Notes under the pieces: model-generated
What the model was told of the DNA's origin: nothing
What the model saw: the letters and a program-made list of their open reading frames with translations, nothing else
Database searches by the model: none
Program-made: the position numbers and the translations under genes
DNA from: Kineothrix sp. MSJ-39
Lineage (GTDB): Bacteria; Bacillota; Clostridia; Lachnospirales; Lachnospiraceae
DNA: 64,000 nt
Assembly: GCF_018917935.1 (NCBI RefSeq)
Contig: NZ_JAHLPN010000003.1
Location: 1 to 64,000, forward strand
Direction of reading: 5' to 3'
Shown: piece by piece, positions 38,053 through 45,815 of the stretch
Numbering within the stretch: the stretch's first letter is position 1
Layout: the number at the start of each line of letters is the position of its first letter

Positions 38053-38529
38053 TTATTTTATCTTATTTCGAACCATCATCAATGCATATCCCAGAAGATT
38101 TTCTCCTCTCCACTGCGATATATCAAATCTCTTTTCGTCCTTCATTGACAGCCCAATCCCCCATATCCGATCATGCACCGCACACTCAGCCAATAACGCA
38201 CCCCCCGTCTGCAACAGCCTTTCTTTGAGTTCCTCATTTTGCGAAAATTTTGCAACTAATCCTTCATACACTATTAATTGCCGCATCCCATTCCACACAT
38301 TTTCATTATAACCGGACACCATGCGTCCTAGTTCCTTAATATGTGCAACATCATCAGTTTTCAGTATCTGTTCCGCTACTGCCTCATCCACAAAACAGAT
38401 TGCTTTCCGATACATCATAAACTGCTCCATGGAAGAGAACATCCTTCCATCCACTTCAAATTTTGATACATACCAATTACTCAAAAAACCATTTTCTTCA
38501 TCAGGATTATGAAAACACACAACTTTCAT
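38053..38529 (-). CDS. NADAR family ADP-ribose glycosidase (YbiA-like)
   Basis: The 158-aa protein has the NADAR layout: FLSNWY (15-20), a conserved Ser-x-x-E-Q-F-M (E35/Q36), a Lys at 42, IWGIGLS and a C-terminal WRGENLLGYALMMVR. NADAR was predicted by de Souza and Aravind to act in NAD/ADP-ribose metabolism. Members were later shown to remove ADP-ribose from guanine and to counter DarT-type toxins. The start overlaps the preceding stop (ATGA). It follows a DUF3990 gene, so an antitoxin role is likely (inference). Its stop lies beside the headless hsdS cassette. Confidence 0.88.
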   Translation of the reverse strand: MKVVCFHNPDEENGFLSNWYVSKFEVDGRMFSSMEQFMMYRKAICFVDEAVAEQILKTDDVAHIKELGRMVSGYNENVWNGMRQLIVYEGLVAKFSQNEELKERLLQTGGALLAECAVHDRIWGIGLSMKDEKRFDISQWRGENLLGYALMMVRNKIK

Positions 38530-38945
38530 GACACCGCTCCCACTTTCTGCACCGCCAGATCTAAATCCAGATCATGAAGTCCTGCATATGCTTTTTGCAG
38601 AAAATCTACCGGTATCTTCCGAACGACTTCTGCACTAGGAAGATCATAATACCACTGATAATATGCATAAAACTCACCAATCCAATCCGGCATAAATCCG
38701 GTCATGGATTTCCCCGATTTCATATGATAATTTTCATTCTCAGTAAAATATCTCCACAGTTCTTCTGCATCCATTGTGTTCACATAAGCCTGTGCTTCAT
38801 CAATATATCTTCTGGTTTTACTTGCCATGTATGCATTAATAAAATCCTCTGTATCTTTATCAGGGAAGGTCTCTGCCACATAGTCAAATAACTTGCCTTG
38901 GTTTTCAACGACCTCACCTAAATACGCATCCGAATATGCTCCCAT
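38526..38945 (-). CDS. Protein of unknown function between DUF3990 and NADAR
   Basis: The 139-aa protein is rich in aromatics, with AEELWRYFTENENYHM, FMPDWIGEFYAYYQWYYDLPS and a C-terminal VPVDFLQKAY-like helix. No signal or TM segment is seen. The second ATG of the frame (38945) has GAGGTG at proper spacing; the first, two codons earlier, is too close. It is coupled to NADAR by a 4-nt overlap. Possibly a target-delivery or antitoxin partner; I cannot assign a family. Confidence 0.7.
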   Translation of the reverse strand: MGAYSDAYLGEVVENQGKLFDYVAETFPDKDTEDFINAYMASKTRRYIDEAQAYVNTMDAEELWRYFTENENYHMKSGKSMTGFMPDWIGEFYAYYQWYYDLPSAEVVRKIPVDFLQKAYAGLHDLDLDLAVQKVGAVS

Positions 38946-38958
38946 ACCCATTCACCTC

Positions 38959-39606
38959 TTAAATCAGTGTGCTAAACACATTTGTCACCTTATTAGCATC
39001 TGAATTCACTAAATCACGCATTCTTTTTCTTGCACTGTCATCTCTTTGGTTGTATTTCTGATTAAATTCACTATATGCAACTGACAATAATCCATCTCTT
39101 ATTTCGCGTAAATTTTCATATGCCAGCTCCGATTTTATGCAATACTGAATTCCCAGACCTCCCAAAGAAAGAAGTTCTTCTAGGATCTCGACGTCAATAT
39201 TATCCCTTACAAACTCTTTGGCTATATAAAAATATGACGCATTTGCTCTCCAGCCCTTAATCACATCATAATTGCTGGTATCTATGCCATATTTGTCTAT
39301 AAATTTTGCAGCCAATATTTTATATCTTTTTGACTCTGCCGCAGCTCTGTGCTTCATCAATTCTGCCAACCACGCCATGATAGAAGCCTCTTGATAATCA
39401 AATATTTTCAGTGAATCGCAATCCAATTCATACTTATGCACCCATCCATTTGCCTCCTGTGGTCTGCAAACCGCCCACTCTTTGGCAAGCTCAATATTCT
39501 CAGTCAAATAAAAGCCTTTTCCATAATCATGCTTTTCCTCTCCACCGCCAAATACCGGTGTTACTATTTTGTTTGGAGTACCATGATACAATATAATCTT
39601 TCCCAT
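38959..39606 (-). CDS. DUF3990 protein B, predicted ADP-ribosyltransferase
   Basis: The 215-aa protein has LYHGT (H8), KGFYLTE (Y33), a conserved YDVIKGWRAN block (113-122) and QYCIKSE (Q154...E160). The spaced His/Tyr/Glu pattern and the [ST]-E third motif match the H-Y-E class of ADP-ribosyltransferase folds and recur in the second DUF3990 protein at 42921. DUF3990 being in the ART superfamily is from memory of Pfam. AGGAGG precedes the ATG by 7 nt. It starts 12 nt after the hsdS stop, so it is read on the R-M transcript. Likely a toxin or base-modifying enzyme (inference). Confidence 0.8.
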   Translation of the reverse strand: MGKIILYHGTPNKIVTPVFGGGEEKHDYGKGFYLTENIELAKEWAVCRPQEANGWVHKYELDCDSLKIFDYQEASIMAWLAELMKHRAAAESKRYKILAAKFIDKYGIDTSNYDVIKGWRANASYFYIAKEFVRDNIDVEILEELLSLGGLGIQYCIKSELAYENLREIRDGLLSVAYSEFNQKYNQRDDSARKRMRDLVNSDANKVTNVFSTLI

Positions 39607-39617
39607 TCCATATCCTC

Positions 39618-40823
39618 CTAAACAAACATGTTTTGAAGCATGTATTTCTTTATTTTTTTCAATTCTTCACACTTATTCTGGTGAAGAGTGATGAGGTGAT
39701 CGAGATTAATAAAATAATCTACTATTTTGTCTTGTTCCATCCTGTTTGGGAATGGAACAATCAAATTTTTTATCTCCTCATTATGGATATGAACTACTGA
39801 CTTTCCCTGTGCTTTTTTTGCCAATTCTCGTTGCGAATTTCCATTAGAAATAGAAATTGCCATAAAAGCAGAATTAATATCCTTATTCGGCATCACAACA
39901 TTTAAGTCTCCGCCAAGCAAAATCCCTGATTTATCAACGGTTGCAGCTCTTGCAATATCTTCTGCTGTTTCACCTGATGCTGGTACAATAACTTCTCCGC
40001 CTTTACTATATACAGCTCCCTCTTTTGCCTCTACATAAGTATCCACATCAGAAATGCTAGTTTCATATTTTGTATATAGTCTACCATACAAGATAATCGG
40101 GGTTCCAGACTCTATTAAATCGCTCTTAGAATATCCATTGCCCTTACTAAATTCGGCTACATCATCTAACTTACGCTGTTCCCAATCGTCAGTAAAACCT
40201 TTAAATCTTATCTCTGGAACTTTTGACCCATTTTGAGGAAACATTTTTTGCAACATGTATTTTTTCAGTTTTTTTGTATCTTCACACTTTCGCTGGTGAA
40301 GAGTGATGAGGTGATCGAGATAATCAAAATATGCTCCGATCTTCTTCTGTTCTTCAATGTCTGGAACCAACAATTCTTGTTTATACAGTTCTTCCCAAAC
40401 AATATTTTTTCTACAAATGCTTGCGCCCTCGGTCGATGCCCGCAGGAAAAAATTTTTGGTACTATCCCTTTTTACCCATGCTTGCATAAACAACGGATTG
40501 CAATCAACAAGTTCATAAACCTTGTAAGCAGGCGATATTATGCCATGTTCAAATCGTAAATTTACATTGCAATTTCCAAGATGTAAATTTTGTGCTGACA
40601 AAATCAAATCATTTTTTTTAACTTTTAAATACCCAACATTGGATGCCCCTCTAAAATGGCTAAACAATTCAGAATTAAGATACATACCATTTATAGCACA
40701 AGAAAGCAATGTGTCTTCATCCTCAACAGACGTCTTATTTTTCGTTTCATCTAACAAGCTTCCAAACTTACGCTGTTCCCAATCGTTATCGAACCCTTTA
40801 AATCTAATTTTCGGTTTTCCCAT
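39618..40823 (-). CDS. hsdS: Type I restriction-modification specificity subunit S
   Basis: The 401-aa HsdS has two target-recognition domains, each preceded by WEQRK and followed by a coiled-coil spacer with LDHLITLHQ. TRD1 spans about residues 13-175 and TRD2 about 212-385, joined by the conserved central region EDTKKLKKYMLQKMFPQ. ATG 40823 (MGKPKIRFKG) has GGAGGAG 8 nt upstream; ATG 40829 overlaps the hsdM stop and lies too near the RBS. TRD1 is duplicated exactly at 37002-37490. This is the active specificity gene in the present arrangement. Confidence 0.93.
   Translation of the reverse strand: MGKPKIRFKGFDNDWEQRKFGSLLDETKNKTSVEDEDTLLSCAINGMYLNSELFSHFRGASNVGYLKVKKNDLILSAQNLHLGNCNVNLRFEHGIISPAYKVYELVDCNPLFMQAWVKRDSTKNFFLRASTEGASICRKNIVWEELYKQELLVPDIEEQKKIGAYFDYLDHLITLHQRKCEDTKKLKKYMLQKMFPQNGSKVPEIRFKGFTDDWEQRKLDDVAEFSKGNGYSKSDLIESGTPIILYGRLYTKYETSISDVDTYVEAKEGAVYSKGGEVIVPASGETAEDIARAATVDKSGILLGGDLNVVMPNKDINSAFMAISISNGNSQRELAKKAQGKSVVHIHNEEIKNLIVPFPNRMEQDKIVDYFINLDHLITLHQNKCEELKKIKKYMLQNMFV
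40294..40782 (-). repeat. 489-bp direct repeat, copy B (TRD1 in active hsdS)
   Basis: The partner of 37002-37490, in the same orientation and identical. Crossing over between the copies would remove 3292 bp holding TRD2, DUF3990 B, the 139-aa gene, NADAR and TRD3. Confidence 0.95.
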
Positions 40824-40828
40824 ATTCA

Positions 40829-42427
40829 TCACTCCTCCATCTTTTCAACAAGGCTATGCAGTGATGACATAATCTTTTCATCATCTGATGTCAGTTCTTT
40901 AAGAAGTGATAAAAACTCTGCCTGTGTTTTTTCGATTTCGTTATCTGTGTTGGAAATGCTTGTCAATAAATCATCCAGATCGATTTCTTCTTCTTTTTCA
41001 AAATTATCGACATAACGAGGAATATTTAAATTAAAGTCATTTTTCTCAATATCCTCAAAACTTGCCAAATAGGCCTCTTTTTCCACAGTTTTCCTGTCAT
41101 TATAGAGGTTCATGACAGAATCGATATGTACATCCGTCATTGCATTCTGTTTTTTCCCTTTTTCAAACTTCTGAGATGCATCAATAAATAAAACATCCCT
41201 TCCCTCTCTATGCTTCTTTAACACAAGAATGCATGTTGGAATCGAAGTGTTGTAAAACAGATTAGCAGGCAAACCGATCACTGCATAAATATTGCCGGAA
41301 CGAAGAAGTTTCTCTCTGATTTTTCCTTCTGCTGCACCACGGAAAAGGACTCCATGTGGTAATACGATTGCCATTGTTCCATCGCTTTTCAAATGATACA
41401 GTCCATGAAGCAGGAAGGCATAATCCGCTTTTGATTTCGGGGCAAGTACTCCATAGTCGCTAAATCTTTCATCCTGCAAAAATCCTGCTGCTGCACTCCA
41501 TTTTGCAGAATATGGCGGATTCATAAGTACCATATTAAAATCTGTTTCTTCTCCGGTCGGCCAGTCTCCATCCAATGTATCACCATTCCGAAGCGTCTGA
41601 TTTTCAGGTACTACACCATGCAGAAACATATTCATGCGCGCAAGATTGTAGGTAGAGGTATTTAATTCCTGTCCATAATATTTGATATAATTTGGCTCCA
41701 CTGCATATTTCTTTGCATTCAATAACAGGGAACCTGAACCCATACATGGATCATATACGGATAATCCTTTTTTCTTCTCCTGTCCTGCAATTGCTATCTT
41801 TGTCAAAATTTTTGAAACTGCCTGAGGCGTATAGAACTCACCGGCTTTTTTACCTGTTTCTGAAGCAAATTGCCCAATTAAATACTCATATGCATTACCA
41901 AGTATCTCTGCATCTGAATGAAGCAGGTCTGCTTTGTCAATCTCTTTTATCAGATTAGAAATCGTATCACTTTGCTTCTGATCCCCTGTTCCTAACCGAT
42001 TGGAATATAAGTCTATATCAGTAAACAAATCGGCAAACAAAGGATCACTCTGTTCTATATTATTAAATGCCTTTTGTAATTGCTCGCGGTTAAATGAATT
42101 ATTCCGTGCTGCATCTGCAAAACATGTATATGTCAGATCCGGCTCTATTACATAGTGGCATTCTGATTTTATCTGCTCTTTTAATTCTTCAGCACTTTCA
42201 TCTTCCAGAGCCTCTTTATATGCCTCTAATGCACTCCTTAAGCTATCCGGTTTTTCATCATAAATCAAATCGTATACTCTGATTAAAAACGAATCCGAAA
42301 GATACTTATAAAATACAATTCCAAGCAAATAGTCTTTATACTCATTTGCATCCATTTTGGATCGTAATATATCTGCTCCGCTCCACAACACGCTTATCAA
42401 ATCTTTACTGTTTTCTGTCTCTGCCAT
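40829..42427 (-). CDS. hsdM: Type I restriction-modification methyltransferase subunit M
   Basis: HsdM makes the N6-methyladenine mark set by HsdS. The 532-aa protein has an N-terminal HsdM helical domain (about 8-150), the SAM-binding motif DPCMGSG (226-232) and the catalytic NPPY (303-306), with a C-terminal coiled region that docks HsdS. GGAGG precedes the ATG. The stop is 5 nt before the preferred hsdS start. Confidence 0.96.
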   Translation of the reverse strand: MAETENSKDLISVLWSGADILRSKMDANEYKDYLLGIVFYKYLSDSFLIRVYDLIYDEKPDSLRSALEAYKEALEDESAEELKEQIKSECHYVIEPDLTYTCFADAARNNSFNREQLQKAFNNIEQSDPLFADLFTDIDLYSNRLGTGDQKQSDTISNLIKEIDKADLLHSDAEILGNAYEYLIGQFASETGKKAGEFYTPQAVSKILTKIAIAGQEKKKGLSVYDPCMGSGSLLLNAKKYAVEPNYIKYYGQELNTSTYNLARMNMFLHGVVPENQTLRNGDTLDGDWPTGEETDFNMVLMNPPYSAKWSAAAGFLQDERFSDYGVLAPKSKADYAFLLHGLYHLKSDGTMAIVLPHGVLFRGAAEGKIREKLLRSGNIYAVIGLPANLFYNTSIPTCILVLKKHREGRDVLFIDASQKFEKGKKQNAMTDVHIDSVMNLYNDRKTVEKEAYLASFEDIEKNDFNLNIPRYVDNFEKEEEIDLDDLLTSISNTDNEIEKTQAEFLSLLKELTSDDEKIMSSLHSLVEKMEE

Positions 42428-42477
42428 ATCCCTTTTTCCTCCAAATCGTACTATCTTGCGTTTGTATTAATCCCGAC

Positions 42478-42681
42478 CTACATAACTAGCCCCCTGATAT
42501 AATCATCAATATCCTGCACAATATAACGGTCTCCCATTGTATGCAGTGATTCAAAATATTTTGTAATATATCCATAAATACCATATGTTTCAAAGATCTT
42601 TGCTACTTCTGCACCCGAAAGTCTTTTATAATAACGATACCTTTCCATGCAATAAATCACGAAGTTGGATTCTTTGCTCAT
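42478..42681 (-). CDS. DUF3791 family small protein
   Basis: The 67-aa protein opens MSKESNFVIYCMERYRY and has LSGAEVAKIFETYGIYGYI and a C-terminal YIVQDIDDYI, the features of DUF3791. The family is uncharacterised. It lies 3 nt after the 79-aa gene and 50 nt before hsdM. Its repeated partnership with DUF3990 suggests an antitoxin or adaptor (inference). Confidence 0.85.
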   Translation of the reverse strand: MSKESNFVIYCMERYRYYKRLSGAEVAKIFETYGIYGYITKYFESLHTMGDRYIVQDIDDYIRGLVM

Positions 42682-42684
42682 CTC

Positions 42685-42924
42685 TTACGCCTCCTCCGGG
42701 TAATCATAAGAACCAGTTAAAAGTTCATCCTGATACATAGTATATAACGTCAATGCACTATAGTGCCATAGCTTGGACTTTTCGTCCGAAAGCTCCTGAT
42801 AAAGTCTGGAACGATAAAAACTGGCAATAGCCTTATCAACATCCACATTACTGTTTTTTGTAATTTGTTCAATAATAGGTGGCACAATAACAGCTAGCAT
42901 TGCACTGAATTGATCCTCATTCAT
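42685..42924 (-). CDS. Small protein between DUF3990 A and DUF3791
   Basis: The 79-aa, probably all-helical protein has an N-terminal amphipathic stretch ([13 protein letters not shown]), [21 protein letters not shown] and an acidic end. The start overlaps the DUF3990 A stop (ATGA), showing translational coupling. No family recognised; an antitoxin or chaperone role is possible. Confidence 0.75.
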   Translation of the reverse strand: MNEDQFSAMLAVIVPPIIEQITKNSNVDVDKAIASFYRSRLYQELSDEKSKLWHYSALTLYTMYQDELLTGSYDYPEEA

Positions 42925-43403
42925 ACAAGCTCCCTCCCCTCAAAATGTAAGTATGGAAATCCCTTTTCTGTTGCAAACACCAGTTGATTAAACAATTTCC
43001 GAATCTTAAGTGCCGTTAATGTTTGCTCTTTGTCTAATACCCCTGTCATATAGAGGGCAATTGTACGATACACATCATCATTTGCCACTGCGCCATAAAT
43101 CAGGTCATACTGTTTTCCCTGATATTCCCCTTGACGGTTTGCAGCCACAAAGTCCAGCCACGCTTCATCCGGTTCATCAAAGCAAAGCAGGCTACACTCT
43201 TTGAATGCTATATTCTCATTTATTGAATAGACATTTAAAGTAGCCTCCCCTGTTTTTCGGCGATCTGTGACTTTTTGTGCAAAGTTCACTGCCTGATCAC
43301 GGTTGGTTGTAGTATAGAATCCGAAACCGAAATCCAGATAACGATTTTGTTTAATGAGCTTCGGCTTGTCTACAATAACATTACTTCCGTGATACAAAAT
43401 CAT
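42921..43403 (-). CDS. DUF3990 protein A, predicted ADP-ribosyltransferase
   Basis: From ATG 43403 the 160-aa protein has LYHGS (H5), FGFGFYTT (Y30), the conserved [12 protein letters not shown] (99-110) and QLVFATE (Q140...E146). These align with H8, Y33, the YDVIKG block and Q154/E160 of DUF3990 B, so both keep the ART-like H-Y-E pattern although the rest is strongly diverged. AGGAGGG precedes the ATG by 8 nt; the 15 codons upstream are excluded. It is the first gene of the R-M operon. Confidence 0.83.
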   Translation of the reverse strand: MILYHGSNVIVDKPKLIKQNRYLDFGFGFYTTTNRDQAVNFAQKVTDRRKTGEATLNVYSINENIAFKECSLLCFDEPDEAWLDFVAANRQGEYQGKQYDLIYGAVANDDVYRTIALYMTGVLDKEQTLTALKIRKLFNQLVFATEKGFPYLHFEGRELV

Positions 43404-43451
43404 ATAAAATACCCTCCTATTTTCTCTTTTAATAAATGTGTCATTCATTTT

Positions 43452-43467
43452 GTGCTGTATACAGCAC
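43452..43467. promoter_or_regulatory. Perfect 16-bp palindrome, candidate operator
   Basis: GTGCTGTATACAGCAC is a perfect dyad between the promoter (43488-43516) and the DUF3990 A start (43403). A symmetrical site just after the transcription start is typical of autoregulated toxin-antitoxin or R-M control. The regulator is not known; DUF3791 or the 79-aa protein are candidates (inference). Confidence 0.6.
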
Positions 43468-43487
43468 TATGTTTTCGTTTTTTCTTT

Positions 43488-43520
43488 ATTATGTTAATAT
43501 TTCCGGTGTTTTGCAACACC
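43488..43520 (-). promoter_or_regulatory. Promoter of the DUF3990-hsd operon
   Basis: On the minus strand TTGCAA (43511-43516) and CATAAT (43488-43493) are 17 nt apart. An inverted repeat GGTGTT-TTGC-AACACC (43505-43520) overlaps the -35 box and could be a second operator. Confidence 0.55.
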
Positions 43521-43606
43521 TTTCTGTCCGTTTTTCATTATTTTAAAGTCTATTCGGCCACTTTTCATACAAATAGTATTAGTCAACCGCACAATTTATA
43601 TTTTTA

Positions 43607-43636
43607 TGTAACTTTTTTCCTTTTTCACATGTATGA
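43607..43636 (+). promoter_or_regulatory. Possible ECF-type promoter of the sigma/anti-sigma pair
   Basis: TGTAAC (43607-43612), then 16 nt, then ATGTATG resembles an ECF -35 AAC with a weak -10. It lies about 45 nt before the sigma gene, so autoregulation is possible. Weak evidence. Confidence 0.3.
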
Positions 43637-43681
43637 TAAGTGAAAGGTCTTTCAGGAAAATGCAACAACAAAGGAGTTCGT

Positions 43682-44164
43682 ATGAGACAACCGTTACAGG
43701 AATTGATCACGTGCTATCAGAAGAATCTGTATGCAGCCGCATTTAGTGTCTGTAAAAATGCAGAAGATGCAGAGGACGCTGTGCAGGATACATTCATTCA
43801 ATATCATATCAGCAAAAAAGAGTTTGAAAGTGAACAGCATATCCGCGCCTGGCTGCTACGCGTCGTGATCAATAAAGCAAAAAATGCAAATCTGACATTT
43901 TGGAGAAACCATAAAGTCCCTTGGGAAGACTATTTGGAGCAGATCCCGTTTGAAACCGGGGATTCACAGGATCTGTTTGAAGCGGTCATGAAGCTGCCCG
44001 AAAAATACAGGATCGTGATCCATCTGTTTTACTACGAGGACTATTCCATTGCAGAAATTGCGGATATTTTAAAGTTGTCGCAAAGCAACGTGAAAGTACG
44101 ATTGTCACGCGGAAGAACAATGTTGAAAAGTCAGTTACAGGAGGAATGGAACGATGACAAATAA
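43682..44164 (+). CDS. ECF-type RNA polymerase sigma factor
   Basis: The 160-aa protein has the region 2 helix (CKNAEDAEDAVQDTFIQYH, then HIRAWLLRVVINKAKN) and region 4 (LPEKYRIVIHLFYYEDYSIAEIADIL, then SQSNVKVRLSRGR). ATG 43682 follows AAAGGAG by 5 nt; an ATG 14 codons upstream has no RBS. It overlaps the next gene, a likely anti-sigma factor, by 11 nt. Confidence 0.92.
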   Translation: MRQPLQELITCYQKNLYAAAFSVCKNAEDAEDAVQDTFIQYHISKKEFESEQHIRAWLLRVVINKAKNANLTFWRNHKVPWEDYLEQIPFETGDSQDLFEAVMKLPEKYRIVIHLFYYEDYSIAEIADILKLSQSNVKVRLSRGRTMLKSQLQEEWNDDK

Positions 44165-44756
44165 AGAAAAATACAAACAGGCATTTTCAGGTTTACAGAC
44201 CTCCGGGCTTAATGAATTGGAGGTCAGAAAGATGGCAATGGCAAAGAAAAAACATATTACAAAAATAGTGGCAGCCGCAGCAGCCGTAAGTGTGTTATTA
44301 CTTGGTGGCACAGGAACTGCCTATGCAATGAATGTCGGTGGAATCCAGCGGACAGTGCAGCTTTGGCTGAACGGTGATCAGACAAGTGCAACCTTAGAGC
44401 TGAACTCAGACGGCAGTTATGATATCTATCTGGCAGGAGATAAAGAAAACTCCGTCATGAGCGGTGGTGGCGTTGCTTACGAATGGAACGGAAAAGAGCG
44501 TCCGCTTACCGAGGAAGAGCTCATGGAAGAAGTTCAGGATCAGCTCAATGCACCGGAAGTGGAATATGAAGAAGATGGTACAGTCTGGGTATATTATCAC
44601 GACCAGAAAATAGAGATCACGGATCGTTTTGACGATGAGGGTATCTGTTATGTGAAACTGGTAGATGGGAATGATGTTTCCTATCTGACTGTCAAATATG
44701 ACAATGGATATGCATGGTCGGAAGATAAATATGCAGATCCCCAAAGCTTCAACTAA
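44154..44756 (+). CDS. Putative membrane-bound anti-sigma factor
   Basis: The 200-aa protein has a short cytoplasmic N-terminus (about 1-35), one TM helix (VAAAAAVSVLLLGGTGTAYA, about 38-58) and an acidic extracytoplasmic domain with a DGSYDIYLAGDKE-like beta pattern. Overlap with the ECF sigma gene and the topology suggest it holds the sigma factor until a signal is received. No zinc-binding HxxxCxxC is present, so the anti-sigma role is by context. Confidence 0.7.
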   Translation: MTNKEKYKQAFSGLQTSGLNELEVRKMAMAKKKHITKIVAAAAAVSVLLLGGTGTAYAMNVGGIQRTVQLWLNGDQTSATLELNSDGSYDIYLAGDKENSVMSGGGVAYEWNGKERPLTEEELMEEVQDQLNAPEVEYEEDGTVWVYYHDQKIEITDRFDDEGICYVKLVDGNDVSYLTVKYDNGYAWSEDKYADPQSFN

Positions 44757-44764
44757 AAACAGAG

Positions 44765-44797
44765 GCGGAAGGCTTGTTCAAAAGCCTTCCGCATTTT
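44765..44797 (+). terminator. Terminator after the sigma/anti-sigma operon
   Basis: A stem GCGGAAGGCTT/AAGCCTTCCGC with a short loop is followed by ATTTTATT, 9 nt after the anti-sigma stop. Confidence 0.8.
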
Positions 44798-44818
44798 ATT
44801 ATCCTGATAAACAATAAT

Positions 44819-45709
44819 TTACCACTGTGAAACAAATTCCAGTGTCTTCTGAAGCGAATCCAGTCGTGCCTTCAGCCCCGGTTCTTTATTCTTACCGCGG
44901 TCGCCTTTAAACATCTTTGTCTGTCCAAATTCCATCGGTACAAACATATGTCCGCCATACTCATAACTCAGATGCTGGTATGCATATGGGAAATCATGCT
45001 CCTGTAACCGCTTCATGATCTGCTTTGCTGCTTCCTCCGAGGGCCACATATTGTCCATTTTAGAAGAGATCAGCAGAATCGGTCCCGTGATTTTCTCTGC
45101 CCGGATCACTGCGTCAGGGTTCGGGTTCTGCACAAGCGGCAGATAAAGATCGGTCATTGTTACATCCCTGATCCGGATACTTTTCCGCAAGATCTGTCCA
45201 AGTGGGAATTTCTCTGTTACATAAGAGGAATAAGGAATTTCTTTCCCGTGGAAACTCCAACTGCTGCCCGGTATAAAAGCGATGCCTTTTTCCTTAACAA
45301 ATCCCTGACATACGGTATTCATCGGTGAAACTGCAACCACTGCATTGACAAGTCCCGGTAAAAGGCTGCCTGCTAATAGTGCCAGCTCCGCTCCTTTGGA
45401 AATGCCCCACAGACCGATTTTTTCATAGCCCATATCGTGCAGCCGTTTTGCTGCTGCCTCCAGACAATCAACCGGTACACGGGAAAACTGTTTGGGAAGT
45501 CCTTCTTCCAGTACATATGCCAGAGCTAAAGTTGTCAGCCCCTGCGCCCGAAATGTTTCTGCCAGCACTTTAGCCAGTTCGATTCCGCCATCACTGCCGC
45601 TGAAACAGATCAGTGCTTTCCCCGGATATCGGTCTGTTGACGGGCAGAACAGTTCTCCAAAAAAACCGTCTTTTTCCACGCGATATGTTTTATTTTCCTC
45701 TTTAGACAT
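44819..45709 (-). CDS. BAAT C-terminal-type acyl-CoA thioesterase/alpha-beta hydrolase
   Basis: The 296-aa protein has the alpha/beta hydrolase nucleophile elbow GISKGAE, a SSKMDNMWPSEEA segment with the acid residue and a C-terminal YGGHM with the His. The order and C-terminal block match BAAT-type acyl-CoA thioester hydrolases. ATG 45709 has GGAGGG 10 nt upstream; the ATG six codons earlier contains that RBS. Its substrate is unknown. Confidence 0.85.
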   Translation of the reverse strand: MSKEENKTYRVEKDGFFGELFCPSTDRYPGKALICFSGSDGGIELAKVLAETFRAQGLTTLALAYVLEEGLPKQFSRVPVDCLEAAAKRLHDMGYEKIGLWGISKGAELALLAGSLLPGLVNAVVAVSPMNTVCQGFVKEKGIAFIPGSSWSFHGKEIPYSSYVTEKFPLGQILRKSIRIRDVTMTDLYLPLVQNPNPDAVIRAEKITGPILLISSKMDNMWPSEEAAKQIMKRLQEHDFPYAYQHLSYEYGGHMFVPMEFGQTKMFKGDRGKNKEPGLKARLDSLQKTLEFVSQW

Positions 45710-45815
45710 CGTCTTTTGTCCCTCCATATTTTATCTCATTTCCGCCTACGAAATAAAGTGTAGCACACGGCCTGTATGGGAACAAGCGAGCGAGGTTCTT
45801 ATAGATAAAATATGA

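Noticed and set aside
42921-43448. Longer DUF3990 A starting at 43448
   Set aside because: The 15 additional codons have no RBS, while ATG 43403 follows AGGAGGG and gives the family's expected ILYHGS opening.
32903-43520. Prophage or integrative conjugative element
   Set aside because: Apart from one recombinase there are no phage structural, replication or conjugation genes; the content is a defence island. No direct-repeat att pair was found by eye.
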